Shown in pieces: positions 20,086-28,302 of a stretch of 64,000 nt of DNA. The DNA lies in contig NZ_SSON01000073.1 in NCBI RefSeq assembly GCF_029871245.1, forward strand, positions 151,257-215,256. The letters are read 5' to 3'. How positions within the stretch are numbered: position 1 is the stretch's first letter; every line of letters begins with the position of its first letter. The stretch is from Pseudomonas sp. BN102. Its GTDB lineage: Bacteria; Pseudomonadota; Gammaproteobacteria; Pseudomonadales; Pseudomonadaceae. Below the pieces are notes generated by a model, which worked only from the letters and a program-made list of their open reading frames with translations, did no database searches and was not told the DNA's origin. The translations under genes and the position numbers were made by a program.

Positions 20086-20790
20086 CTACCAGCCGAAGAT
20101 TTCCTTGAGGAAAGGGATGGTCAGCTTGCGTTGGGCCTGCAGCGAGGCCTGGTCGAGGATGTCCAGCAGGTCGAACAGCAGGTTCATGCTGCGCGGGCCA
20201 CGAGTGAGGATGAAGCGTCCCACTTCGTCGGTCAGGTGCAGGCCACGGCGCGAGGCCCGCAGTTGCAGCGCACGCAGTTTGTCCTCGTCCGACAGGCCGT
20301 GCAGCTGGAACACCAGCGCCAGGGTCAGGCGAGACTTGAGATCCGGCAGCTTCACACCCAGTTCGCGAGGCGATTTGTTGGCCGACAGCAGCAGCTTGCG
20401 GCCGGCATCGCGCAGGCGGTTGAACAGGTGGAACATCCCCTCTTCCCACTCGGGACGCCCGGCCAGCGCGCCCAGGTCGTCGAGGCAGACCAGTTCGGCC
20501 TGCTCGAGATTGTCGAAGACTTCGGGGCCGTAGTGCACCAGCTCGTCCATCGGCAGGTAGATCGCCTGCTCGCCGCGCTGCGCGAAGCGCAGGCAGGCTG
20601 CCTGCAGCAGATGGCTACGTCCGACACCCTCTCCACCCCAGAGGTAGATCAGGCTCTCGGTCCAGCCGGCATCGGCTTCGCACAGGCGCTCGACATAGCC
20701 GAGAGCCGCGGCGTTGGCGCCGGGATAGAAGTTGGCAAAGGTGGCGTCGTCACGCAAACGCACACTCAGGGGAAGCTGGATCGGTGTCAT
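20086..20790 (-). CDS. hda: DnaA regulatory inactivator Hda
   Basis: This 234-residue DnaA-related AAA+ protein, together with the DNA-loaded sliding clamp, stimulates DnaA-ATP hydrolysis to prevent re-initiation. The N-terminus MTPIQLPLSVRL contains the clamp-binding QLPLSV-type motif, and the nucleotide loop reads GGEGVGRSH with Arg in place of the Walker lysine, which is normal for Hda. The DNA-binding domain of DnaA is absent. Its start overlaps the end of the upstream permease gene by 4 nt. Confidence 0.93.
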   Translation of the reverse strand: MTPIQLPLSVRLRDDATFANFYPGANAAALGYVERLCEADAGWTESLIYLWGGEGVGRSHLLQAACLRFAQRGEQAIYLPMDELVHYGPEVFDNLEQAELVCLDDLGALAGRPEWEEGMFHLFNRLRDAGRKLLLSANKSPRELGVKLPDLKSRLTLALVFQLHGLSDEDKLRALQLRASRRGLHLTDEVGRFILTRGPRSMNLLFDLLDILDQASLQAQRKLTIPFLKEIFGW

Positions 20791-21881
20791 GCCGTACTGG
20801 GAGGGTCGCCTGGACCGCTGCTGGACTGTCCGTAAAGATCGGAAAGTTTATAGAAATCATGCGCATGGCGCAGCAAAACCATGATGATCGCTGCAACAGG
20901 CAGGGCCAGCAGCACGCCAGTGAAGCCGAACAGCTGCCCGCCGGCAAGTATCGCAAAGATAACCGCCACCGGGTGCAGGCCAATGCGGTCGCCGACCAGC
21001 AGCGGCGTCAAGAGCATGCCTTCGAGCAATTGCCCCACGGTGAACACGGCCACTACGCCGATCAGCGAATAGAATTCGAAGCCGCCAAACTGGAACAGAG
21101 CAGCCATCACGGCGGCACCAAAACCGACCACGAACCCCATGTAGGGCACGATACTGGCCAGCCCCGCCAGCAGGCCGATCAGCAGCCCCAAGTCCAGCCC
21201 CACCAACATCAAGCCGGCGGCGTAGATCACCCCTAGGGCCAGCATGACCAGCAACTGGCCACGCAGGAAGGCGCCCAGAACTTCATGGCATTCGCCCACC
21301 AGCCCGACGACGTAGGACTCGCGACTGCGCGGCAGCAGGCCACGCAGTTTGCCGACCATCAGGTCCCAGTCGCGCAGCAGGTAGAAGCCCACCACCGGGA
21401 TCAGCAGGAAGTTGCCCAGCCAGGCCAGCACTGCCAGGCCAGAGGCCGTGACGCTGGCCAGCAGGGTGCCGGCGATGTCGGTGGTCTGGCCGAGGTGGCC
21501 ACTGAGCATCGCCTTGAGCCTGTCGAAGCGCCAGAAGTCCCCCGGCAGCCCCAACTTGACCTGGGCCCAGGGCAAGGCGCTGTGCTGCAGCCAGTCGAGC
21601 ATCTGCGGCGCCACCTCGTACAGGCGCAGGAGCTGACGCCCGAGCATTGGCAGCAGCACCAGAAGCAAGGCCAGCAGGATCAGCCCAAACAGGCTGAAAA
21701 CGAGGACCACACCCCAGGTGCGCGACAGGCCGAGGCGCTCCAGGCGGTCCACCAGCGGGTCGCCCAGGTAGGCGAGCAACATTCCCACCAGGAAAGGTGA
21801 AAGTACCGGGTGCAGCTGATAGAGCAGCCAGCCCAGCAGGAGGAAGCCACCCAGCCACAGCCAGCGGCGCGAATCGGTCAT
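20787..21881 (-). CDS. AI-2E/PerM family transporter
   Basis: This 364-residue membrane protein with about eight predicted segments belongs to the PerM/AI-2 exporter-like family. Conserved features are the DPLVDRLERLG segment near residue 43, PVVGFYLLRDWD near 155, and the C-terminal LLVGDRIGLHP...ILAGGQLFGFTGVLLALP. Substrates of most members are unknown; some extrude autoinducer-2 or act as sodium/proton antiporters. It sits between the phosphatidyltransferase and hda in a three-gene minus-strand operon (1-nt gap, then 4-nt overlap). Confidence 0.88.
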   Translation of the reverse strand: MTDSRRWLWLGGFLLLGWLLYQLHPVLSPFLVGMLLAYLGDPLVDRLERLGLSRTWGVVLVFSLFGLILLALLLVLLPMLGRQLLRLYEVAPQMLDWLQHSALPWAQVKLGLPGDFWRFDRLKAMLSGHLGQTTDIAGTLLASVTASGLAVLAWLGNFLLIPVVGFYLLRDWDLMVGKLRGLLPRSRESYVVGLVGECHEVLGAFLRGQLLVMLALGVIYAAGLMLVGLDLGLLIGLLAGLASIVPYMGFVVGFGAAVMAALFQFGGFEFYSLIGVVAVFTVGQLLEGMLLTPLLVGDRIGLHPVAVIFAILAGGQLFGFTGVLLALPVAAIIMVLLRHAHDFYKLSDLYGQSSSGPGDPPSTA

Positions 21882-21882
21882 T

Positions 21883-22431
21883 TCAGGCCCTCATCCTTGC
21901 ATAGCGGAATTTCCGTCCCCACTCCCAGACGTACTGGGCCCCACTGCACAGCGTCACCACCAGCACCAGCCAGGTCAGCGGCCAGCGCACCTGGCCGAAG
22001 GCCGGTGCCAGGCTCAGCTCCAGCAGCAGGCAAAGCACTAGGACCATCTGCAGCAAGGTGCTCAGCTTGCCCAGCCGACTCGGCGAGAACTCCGCCGGCC
22101 CGGCCAGCATGCGGAACAACCCGGCTCCCAGCAGGATCAGCGCATCCCGCAACAGGACCACCAGGGTCAGCCAGAGCGGCAAGACCTGAGTGACGGTCAG
22201 GCAGATGAAGCTGGTCACCAGCAGGAGCTTGTCGGCCAAGGGATCGAAGAGCGAGCCGAAGCGGCTGGTCCAGCCGAATCGCCGGGCGAGGAACCCGTCC
22301 AGGGCGTCGGAGAAGCCCGCCACGGCGAACAGCAGCAGGGCCAGGGCATGTCGATCGGACAGCAGCAGCCCGGCAATGGGAAGAACCAGTGCCAGGCGCA
22401 GCAGGGTCAACAGGTTGGGCAACTGGTGCAT
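21883..22431 (-). CDS. CDP-alcohol phosphatidyltransferase family protein
   Basis: This 182-residue integral-membrane enzyme transfers a phosphatidyl group from CDP-diacylglycerol to an alcohol. The family motif is complete: D42-x2-D45-G-x2-A-R-x8-G-x3-D63-x3-D67, located in SDALDGFLAR and following. Four or five hydrophobic segments surround it. The length and sequence resemble PgsA-like enzymes, but pseudomonads have several paralogues, so the acceptor (glycerol phosphate or other) is not assigned. Confidence 0.87.
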   Translation of the reverse strand: MHQLPNLLTLLRLALVLPIAGLLLSDRHALALLLFAVAGFSDALDGFLARRFGWTSRFGSLFDPLADKLLLVTSFICLTVTQVLPLWLTLVVLLRDALILLGAGLFRMLAGPAEFSPSRLGKLSTLLQMVLVLCLLLELSLAPAFGQVRWPLTWLVLVVTLCSGAQYVWEWGRKFRYARMRA

Positions 22432-22469
22432 GGCATCCCCGTCCCGGGCAGGCCCGCAGTGTACCCCCG

Positions 22470-23507
22470 CTACCAGTGGAAACGCAGCAGGTTGCTGCGC
22501 GGTACGATCTGCGGCGCCGGCGCGGCCTGCGGATCGGAGGACGGAGCCGGAGCGGCAGGGGCTTCCGGCGGAGACTCCTGCAACCCGGCCAGGGCAAGCT
22601 GGGCACGCAGCTGCTCGGGGCTGGCGTTGACGCGGTACTCCAGGCGATCGCCCTCGACCTTGAGCAGGCGCGCGCCAAAGGGCTCCAGCAGGCGCGACAG
22701 CTCGGCGTATCGGGCCAGGTCCGCGCCCTGCACTTCCAGCTCCAGGTCCTGCCCGGCACCGGGCGCCACCACGAAGCGCGGCGCCAGGCGCTGGCTCACC
22801 TCGGCCAGCACGGCATCGGCGAGGGCGGCATTGTCGACCGCTTCCGCGGTGCCCTGCTCGCGGCTGTCACCGAGCCACAGGCGCCACTGCGCCTGCCACT
22901 TGCCGTCGGCTTCGCTGGCATCCACCGCCAGCAGGGCATCGGCGCCATAGCGCTCGGAGGCCTGGGCCAGCGCGCCGGGCTGGGCGGAAGTGAGCTGCTC
23001 GGGGGTCGCCAGCAGTTGCTCTTCGAGGTCAGCCAGCGGCAGACGCAATGGCAGGCCACGATTCTGCGCGGCCTGATTCAGGGGCGCGGCGGCCTCCTGG
23101 CCGTCCCCCACCAGGCTGGCTCCCTCCGCGGATCGGTTCAGCCACCAGGCGAGGATGGCCGGTCGGTTGGCGCTCCACAGCGGCACGCCGGCCTGGCGCA
23201 GGGTGCGCTCGGTGGTCACCGGGTCGAAGTCCACCACCAGGGTCTGGCCTTCGTAGCCGTACTGACTGATGAGCTGCTGCGGGTCCTTGCGCAGCGCCTC
23301 CAGGGCCGGGTTCTGCACGGCCTTGGGGTCGCCGGAAAGGCGCACCACCAGGGTATCCAGGGCGCGTACCAGCGCCTGGTTGCGCTCTTCCGGCTGCTGC
23401 GAGGCGACGGGTTCGCGTACCTGGTAGAGGTCATTGACCGTTTCGGCCTGGGCCGGCAGGCCGAGCAACGACAGACAGAGCAGGAACATGGAAGCGATCA
23501 GGCGCAT
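22470..23507 (-). CDS. DUF2066 exported protein
   Basis: This 345-residue protein has a signal peptide (MRLIASMFLLCLSLLGLPAQA) and the DUF2066 domain recognisable from LYQVREPVASQ and LDTLVVRLSG. The C-terminal 30 residues are proline- and alanine-rich. Function is unknown. The ATG at 23507 is preferred because it directly precedes the signal peptide. It diverges from purM and lies 38 nt upstream of the phosphatidyltransferase gene, a conserved arrangement. Confidence 0.82.
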   Translation of the reverse strand: MRLIASMFLLCLSLLGLPAQAETVNDLYQVREPVASQQPEERNQALVRALDTLVVRLSGDPKAVQNPALEALRKDPQQLISQYGYEGQTLVVDFDPVTTERTLRQAGVPLWSANRPAILAWWLNRSAEGASLVGDGQEAAAPLNQAAQNRGLPLRLPLADLEEQLLATPEQLTSAQPGALAQASERYGADALLAVDASEADGKWQAQWRLWLGDSREQGTAEAVDNAALADAVLAEVSQRLAPRFVVAPGAGQDLELEVQGADLARYAELSRLLEPFGARLLKVEGDRLEYRVNASPEQLRAQLALAGLQESPPEAPAAPAPSSDPQAAPAPQIVPRSNLLRFHW

Positions 23508-23656
23508 GACGGACTCTCTGTGGACGAACAGGTGCAGCATAGGCCGCAATCGAAGGGCTATACCTTAAACAGCCGCCTGCCCCGGGGCAACGCATGCGGT
23601 TTTTCCAGCGTTTTCGCCAAGGCCGACCGCTGCCGATGGCCGCTGCCGGGCAAGCC

Positions 23657-23665
23657 TGATAAAAT
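23657..23665 (+). promoter_or_regulatory. Candidate extended -10 promoter for purM
   Basis: TGATAAAAT fits the extended -10 pattern TGnTATAAT with one mismatch and lies 72 nt upstream of the purM ATG. No clear -35 is present, as is usual for extended -10 promoters. I did not see a convincing PurR operator. Confidence 0.45.
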
Positions 23666-23736
23666 CGCGCGCCTTCGCAAACCGGCAGCCAGACTTGCCG
23701 GTCGATCCTCGAATTTCCCCCTATAGGCCTGGATTT

Positions 23737-24795
23737 ATGAGCAAGCAACCCTCCCTGAGCTACAAGGACGCCGGTGTAGACATCGACGCTGGTGAAGCCC
23801 TGGTCGAACGCATCAAAGGCGTGGCCAAGCGCACCGCACGCCCGGAAGTGATGGGCGGCCTGGGCGGCTTCGGCGCCCTTTGCGAAATCCCGGCCGGCTA
23901 CAAGCAGCCGGTACTGGTGTCCGGCACCGACGGCGTCGGCACCAAGCTGCGTCTGGCCCTGAACCTGAACAAACACGACAGCATCGGCCAGGACCTGGTC
24001 GCCATGTGCGTCAATGACCTGGTGGTCTGCGGCGCCGAACCGCTGTTCTTCCTCGACTACTACGCCACCGGCAAGCTCAACGTCGACGTGGCCGCCACCG
24101 TGGTCACCGGCATCGGCGCCGGCTGCGAACTGGCCGGCTGCTCCCTGGTGGGCGGTGAAACCGCTGAAATGCCCGGCATGTACGAAGGCGAAGACTACGA
24201 CCTGGCCGGCTTCTGCGTCGGCGTGGTGGAAAAGGCCGAGATCATCGACGGCTCCAAGGTGAGCACTGGCGACACCCTGATCGCCCTGCCCTCCTCCGGC
24301 CCGCACTCCAACGGCTACTCGCTGATCCGCAAGATCATCGAAGTCAGCGGCGCCGACATCGAGCAGGTCCAGCTCGACGGCAAACCCCTGGCCGACCTGC
24401 TGATGGCGCCGACCCGCATCTACGTCAAGCCGCTGCTGCAGCTGATCAAGGAAACCGGTGCGGTGAAGGCTATGGCCCACATCACCGGCGGCGGCCTGCT
24501 GGATAACATCCCGCGCGTCCTGCCGGACAACGCACAAGCCGTGATCGACGTAGCCAGCTGGCAGCGTCCGGCGGTGTTCGACTGGCTGCAGGAACAAGGC
24601 AACGTCGACGAGACCGAGATGCACCGCGTACTGAACTGTGGCGTCGGCATGGTCATTTGTGTAGCGCCGGAGCAGGCCGAAGCCTCGCTCAAGGTTCTGC
24701 GCGCCGCCGGCGAGCAACCCTGGGTCATCGGTAATATCGCCGCGGCCGCCGAAGGCGCACCGCGCGTCGTGCTGAACAACCTGAAAAACCACTGA
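23737..24795 (+). CDS. purM: Phosphoribosylformylglycinamidine cyclo-ligase (AIR synthase)
   Basis: PurM closes the imidazole ring in purine synthesis, converting FGAM to AIR with ATP. The 352-residue product has the full family length with [12 protein letters not shown] at the N-terminus, [12 protein letters not shown] near 68, the ATP-binding glycine-rich [12 protein letters not shown] near 140, and [14 protein letters not shown] near 250. The ATG at 23737 matches the family start. The stop overlaps the purN start (TGATG), so the two are translationally coupled. Confidence 0.97.
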   Translation: MSKQPSLSYKDAGVDIDAGEALVERIKGVAKRTARPEVMGGLGGFGALCEIPAGYKQPVLVSGTDGVGTKLRLALNLNKHDSIGQDLVAMCVNDLVVCGAEPLFFLDYYATGKLNVDVAATVVTGIGAGCELAGCSLVGGETAEMPGMYEGEDYDLAGFCVGVVEKAEIIDGSKVSTGDTLIALPSSGPHSNGYSLIRKIIEVSGADIEQVQLDGKPLADLLMAPTRIYVKPLLQLIKETGAVKAMAHITGGGLLDNIPRVLPDNAQAVIDVASWQRPAVFDWLQEQGNVDETEMHRVLNCGVGMVICVAPEQAEASLKVLRAAGEQPWVIGNIAAAAEGAPRVVLNNLKNH

Positions 24796-25445
24796 TGGTC
24801 GCACGCTGTGATGTGGTGGTGCTGATCTCCGGCTCCGGCAGCAACCTCCAGGCGCTGATCGACAGCATCACCGGTGACGACCATCCGGCACGCATCCGCG
24901 CGGTGATTTCCAACCGCGCCGATGCCTATGGCCTGGAACGGGCCAGGAAGGCCGGCATCGACACTCGGGTGCTCGATCACAAGGCCTACGCCGACCGTGA
25001 AGCCTTCGACGGCGCGCTGATCGAGGCCATCGATGGTTTCTCCCCACACCTCGTGGTGCTGGCGGGATTCATGCGCATCCTCACGCCGGGCTTCGTGCGC
25101 CACTATCAGGGGCGCCTGCTGAACATTCACCCGTCGCTGTTGCCCAAGTACAAGGGTTTGCATACCCACCAGCGCGCGCTGGAAGCCGGCGATACGGAAC
25201 ATGGCTGCAGCGTGCACTTCGTCACCGAGGAACTCGATGGCGGCCCACTGGTGGTGCAGGCCCTGATCCCGGTAAAGTCGCACGACACGCCGGAAAGCCT
25301 GGCCCAGCGGGTTCATGTGCAGGAACACCATATCTACCCGTTGGCCATGCGCTGGTTTGCCGAGGGCAGACTGCGCCTGGGCCCGAACGGCGCCGAACTG
25401 GATGGACAAGCGTTGCCCCCCTGCGGGCAACAACTGCATAACTAG
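24795..25445 (+). CDS. purN: Phosphoribosylglycinamide formyltransferase
   Basis: This 216-residue, 10-formyl-THF-dependent GAR transformylase performs the third step of purine synthesis. The phosphate-binding SGSGSNLQALID lies near residue 10, and the catalytic set is present in NIHPSLLPKYKG and the loop HFVTEELDGGP. It is coupled to purM and is followed after 11 nt by an exported DUF3108 protein. Confidence 0.97.
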   Translation: MVARCDVVVLISGSGSNLQALIDSITGDDHPARIRAVISNRADAYGLERARKAGIDTRVLDHKAYADREAFDGALIEAIDGFSPHLVVLAGFMRILTPGFVRHYQGRLLNIHPSLLPKYKGLHTHQRALEAGDTEHGCSVHFVTEELDGGPLVVQALIPVKSHDTPESLAQRVHVQEHHIYPLAMRWFAEGRLRLGPNGAELDGQALPPCGQQLHN

Positions 25446-25456
25446 GAGATTCGCCA

Positions 25457-26173
25457 ATGCGTCGCGCCTTGCTGTTGCTCCTCGCCGCCTTCAGCCTGCC
25501 CGCCATGGCTGCGGAGCTGAAGCCCTTCTCGGCCAGCTACACCGCGGACTGGAAACAGTTGCCCGTCAGCGGGACCGCCGGCCGCAGCCTGAAACAGCTC
25601 GACAACGGCCGCTGGGAACTGGACTTCGAAGCGTCCATGCTGGTGGCCAGCCTGAGCGAAGTGAGCACCTTCCGCGTCGAGAGTAACGCCTTCCTGCCCC
25701 TGACCTACCGCTTCAGCCGCAGCGGCCTGGGCAAGAGCAAGCAGGTGGAATTCGACTTCGACTGGGCCCAGAAGCAGATCATCGGCACCGACCGCGGCAA
25801 CCAGGTGCGCCTGCCGCTGAATCGTGGCCTGCAGGACAAGTCCACCTACCAGCTGGTGCTCCAGCATGACGTCGCCGACGGCAAGAAGAGCATGAGCTAC
25901 CAGGTGATCGACGGCGACGAGATCGAGACCTACGACTTCCGCGTTCTGGGCGAAGAGCGCGTGCAAACCGAGGCCGGCCTGGTGGACGCGATCAAGGTCG
26001 AGCGCGTGCGTGACCCCACCCAGAGCAGCCGCAAGACCGTGCTCTGGTTCGCCAAGGACTGGGACTTCCTGCTGGTGCGCCTGCATCAGGTGGAGAAGGA
26101 CGGCAAGGAGTACCAGATCATGCTCAAGGAGGGCGAGGTTGACGGCAAACAGGTGCAAGGTCTGCCGGAGTAA
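25457..26173 (+). CDS. DUF3108 exported protein
   Basis: This 238-residue protein with an N-terminal signal peptide (MRRALLLLLAAFSLPAMA) is predicted to be mostly beta-strand. The DUF3108 pattern is visible in FSASYTADWKQLPVSG and TVLWFAKDWDFLLVRL. Family function is unknown; it is probably periplasmic. The gene follows purN by 11 nt with an AGGAG site and ends at a terminator. Confidence 0.85.
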   Translation: MRRALLLLLAAFSLPAMAAELKPFSASYTADWKQLPVSGTAGRSLKQLDNGRWELDFEASMLVASLSEVSTFRVESNAFLPLTYRFSRSGLGKSKQVEFDFDWAQKQIIGTDRGNQVRLPLNRGLQDKSTYQLVLQHDVADGKKSMSYQVIDGDEIETYDFRVLGEERVQTEAGLVDAIKVERVRDPTQSSRKTVLWFAKDWDFLLVRLHQVEKDGKEYQIMLKEGEVDGKQVQGLPE

Positions 26174-26185
26174 TGCCTCCCCTAC

Positions 26186-26216
26186 AAGAAACCGGGCCCA
26201 GCGCCCGGTTTTTTTA
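26186..26216 (+). terminator. Terminator of the purM-purN-DUF3108 operon
   Basis: A GC-rich stem (ACCGGGC / GCCCGGT) is followed by seven T residues, starting about 13 nt after the DUF3108 stop codon. Confidence 0.88.
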
Positions 26217-26353
26217 CCTGCGTGATTCCGGGCCGAACATTAGTCGGGCCCCGGCCGTCAGAAACAGGTCGATACTTGAAAGAAACGCAAGTCGCGACGG
26301 CGGGCCTATGCTGTCCAGTCAGAGCCTGCGCCCGCGCCGCGGAGGAAATCGCC

Positions 26354-26629
26354 ATGACCGAGGAATACCTGCCGCTATCCTGCGACCTCTACGACTACAT
26401 CGAGATCGCCTGCCTGCATCGCTACCAGTTGCATATCGAACTGGTCGGCGGCGGCCGCCTGGACGCTCGCGCCATGACCACACTGACGACCCGGGACAAG
26501 GAAGAGTTCCTTATCGTGCAGAACGAGGGCGGGCAGGAACGTCTGCGCCTGGACCAGATCATCGCCATCACGCCGCTGACCGAAGGGGCGAGTTTCGGGC
26601 GGGTGCTGCTGGGGAATCAGATCTGTTGA
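26354..26629 (+). CDS. rof: Rof-like Rho-binding antiterminator
   Basis: This 91-residue protein resembles E. coli Rof (YaeO): LPLSCDLYDYIEIACLHRY parallels the conserved Cys-Asp-x-Tyr-Asp core, followed by LRLDQIIAITPL. Rof binds Rho and inhibits Rho-dependent termination, so this would be a modulator of transcription termination. The ATG has a strong GGAGG site 8 nt upstream. It stands alone between a terminator and the convergent DUF2058 gene. Confidence 0.82.
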   Translation: MTEEYLPLSCDLYDYIEIACLHRYQLHIELVGGGRLDARAMTTLTTRDKEEFLIVQNEGGQERLRLDQIIAITPLTEGASFGRVLLGNQIC

Positions 26630-26688
26630 GCGCGGGGTGTTGGTAAGGCGCCCTCCCGGTCGTATCAGTGAATCCCCGCGCCTCCCTT

Positions 26689-26705
26689 CCCGGATTGCAT
26701 CCGGG
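26689..26705. repeat. Short palindromic intergenic repeat
   Basis: CCCGGAT-TGC-ATCCGGG forms a perfect 7-bp dyad followed by GCTACC. The same block (ATCCGGGCTACC) recurs alone at 46294-46305, and this is a motif common in Pseudomonas intergenic repeats. It lies in the gap between rof and the DUF2058 gene. Confidence 0.6.
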
Positions 26706-26796
26706 CTACCAGGCTGGGGGCGGCATTTCGACGTTTGCCGACAGGCGAATCAGAGAGCCCAAATCCGCTCGGCAATGAACCAAACCACCACGCCAA

Positions 26797-26826
26797 GAAA
26801 AAACCGGGCTTTCGCCCGGCTTCTTC
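26797..26826 (-). terminator. Terminator of the DUF2058 gene
   Basis: On the minus strand GCCGGGC / GCCCGGT arms with a short GAAA loop are followed by six T residues, immediately beyond the stop at 26828. Confidence 0.85.
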
Positions 26827-26827
26827 A

Positions 26828-27367
26828 TCACCACATCAGATCATCCGGCACCTTGTACGCCGCGTACGGATCGTCGGCATCCGGCTCCTCGGTCTGGATA
26901 TTGAGCAGCACTATACGGCGCGGATCGCGCTCCTGAATGCGCAGCGCGGCGTCGCGCGGGATCACTTCGTAACCGCCGCCATGACGGACGATGGCCAGCG
27001 AGCCGCGGCTCAGCTTGTCGCGCAGCATGGCGTTGACGGCGATGCGCTTGACCTTCTTCTCGTCGACGAAGTTGTAGTAGTCGTCGGTGGTCAACTTGGG
27101 CAGGCGGGAGCTTTCGATCAGCTGCTTGACCTGCGCCGCCTTGGCCTTCTGCTCGGCCTTTTCCTGCTGCTGGCGGTTCAACTCCTGGTCGCGCGCTGCC
27201 TTCTCGGCCTGGGCCTGGAGGGCGGCTTGGCGCAGGGAGTCATCCTTCTCGACCTGGTTCTTCTTCTCCAGGCGTTGTTGCTTCTGCTGTTGCTTGCCGG
27301 CCTGCTTGGCCTGCTTTTCGTTCACCAGCCCGGCTTTCAGCAGCTGGTCGCGGAGGGAAAGGCTCAT
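26828..27367 (-). CDS. DUF2058 protein (YaiL-like)
   Basis: This 179-residue protein opens with SLRDQLLKAGLVNEKQAK, the DUF2058 signature, followed by a long Lys/Gln/Glu-rich helical stretch (residues about 20-90, probable coiled coil) and a compact C-terminal domain ending in a YAAYKVPDDLMW segment. The family has been called nucleoprotein or polynucleotide-associated, but no activity is firmly known. It is 21 nt downstream of mazG on the same strand. Confidence 0.85.
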   Translation of the reverse strand: MSLSLRDQLLKAGLVNEKQAKQAGKQQQKQQRLEKKNQVEKDDSLRQAALQAQAEKAARDQELNRQQQEKAEQKAKAAQVKQLIESSRLPKLTTDDYYNFVDEKKVKRIAVNAMLRDKLSRGSLAIVRHGGGYEVIPRDAALRIQERDPRRIVLLNIQTEEPDADDPYAAYKVPDDLMW

Positions 27368-27388
27368 GTCGGGATTCAGTCTCTCGAG

Positions 27389-28219
27389 TTAACAGCCAAG
27401 GCTGAGTTTTTCCTGTTTCTTGGCTTCGCCCCACAGGGCATCCAGTTCTTCCAGGGTGCAATCTTCAATGGGACGCCCCGCCTCGCGCAATGCCTGCTCG
27501 ATGAAACGGAAGCGTCGCTCGAACTTTCCATTGGCGCTGCGCAGGGCGGTTTCCGGGTCGAGCTTCAGGTGCCGCGCCAGATTGACCACCACGAACAGGA
27601 GGTCGCCCACCTCGTCGGCAATGGCCTGCGGGTCATTCTCGGACATGGCCTCCAGCACCTCGTCCAGCTCCTCGCGCAGCTTGTCGATCACCGGCAGCGC
27701 CTCGGGCCAGTCGAAGCCCACCTGGGCTGCACGCTTCTGCAGCTTGGCTGCGCGGCTCAGGGCCGGCAGCGCGGTGGGCACGTCGTCCAGCAACGACAGC
27801 TGCTCGGGCGCGGCGGCCTTCTCCGCTCGTTCCTCGGCCTTGATCTCTTCCCAGCGCTGCTTGATCGCCGCTTCCTCCAGCCTAGCCATGTCCGGCGCGC
27901 CATAGAGATCGCCATCGGGGAACACATGGGGATGGCGGCGGACCAGCTTGCGGGTGATGGCATCCACCACCCCGGCGAAATCGAAGCGCCCCTCCTCCTG
28001 GGCCAGCTGGGCGTAATAGACCACCTGGAACAGCAAGTCGCCGAGCTCGCCCGGCAGATGATCGAAGTCGCCGCGCTCGATGGCGTCGGCCACCTCGTAG
28101 GCTTCTTCGATAGTGTGCGGGACTATGCTCGCGTAGTCCTGCTTCAAGTCCCAGGGGCAGCCGTACTGCGGGTCGCGCAGCCGGGCCATGAGATGCAGCA
28201 GGTCGTTCAGTTGGTACAT
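27389..28219 (-). CDS. mazG: Nucleoside triphosphate pyrophosphohydrolase MazG
   Basis: MazG hydrolyses NTPs to NMP and pyrophosphate, clearing aberrant nucleotides and, in E. coli, lowering (p)ppGpp. The 276-residue product has two MazG repeats; the metal-binding EE..E..D pattern is seen in EEAYEVADAIERGD / ELGDLLFQVVY and again in DEVGDLLFVVVNLAR. It follows relA on the same strand with an 83-nt gap holding a palindromic repeat, in keeping with the conserved relA-mazG pairing. Confidence 0.95.
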   Translation of the reverse strand: MYQLNDLLHLMARLRDPQYGCPWDLKQDYASIVPHTIEEAYEVADAIERGDFDHLPGELGDLLFQVVYYAQLAQEEGRFDFAGVVDAITRKLVRRHPHVFPDGDLYGAPDMARLEEAAIKQRWEEIKAEERAEKAAAPEQLSLLDDVPTALPALSRAAKLQKRAAQVGFDWPEALPVIDKLREELDEVLEAMSENDPQAIADEVGDLLFVVVNLARHLKLDPETALRSANGKFERRFRFIEQALREAGRPIEDCTLEELDALWGEAKKQEKLSLGC

Positions 28220-28252
28220 GGCAGGTCCGTGGTCATTTCCTGAAGCCCGGTT

Positions 28253-28270
28253 GGTGGGCTGAAGCCCACC
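28253..28270. repeat. Palindromic repeat between relA and mazG
   Basis: GGTGGGCT-GA-AGCCCACC is a perfect 8-bp dyad followed by CTACG. It resembles the repeats at 56560-56644 (GTAGGTTGGGCT...), so it is probably a member of a dispersed Pseudomonas repeat family. Confidence 0.6.
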
Positions 28271-28302
28271 CTACGCTTCCTGAGCGTCACGAGCGCAGTA
28301 GC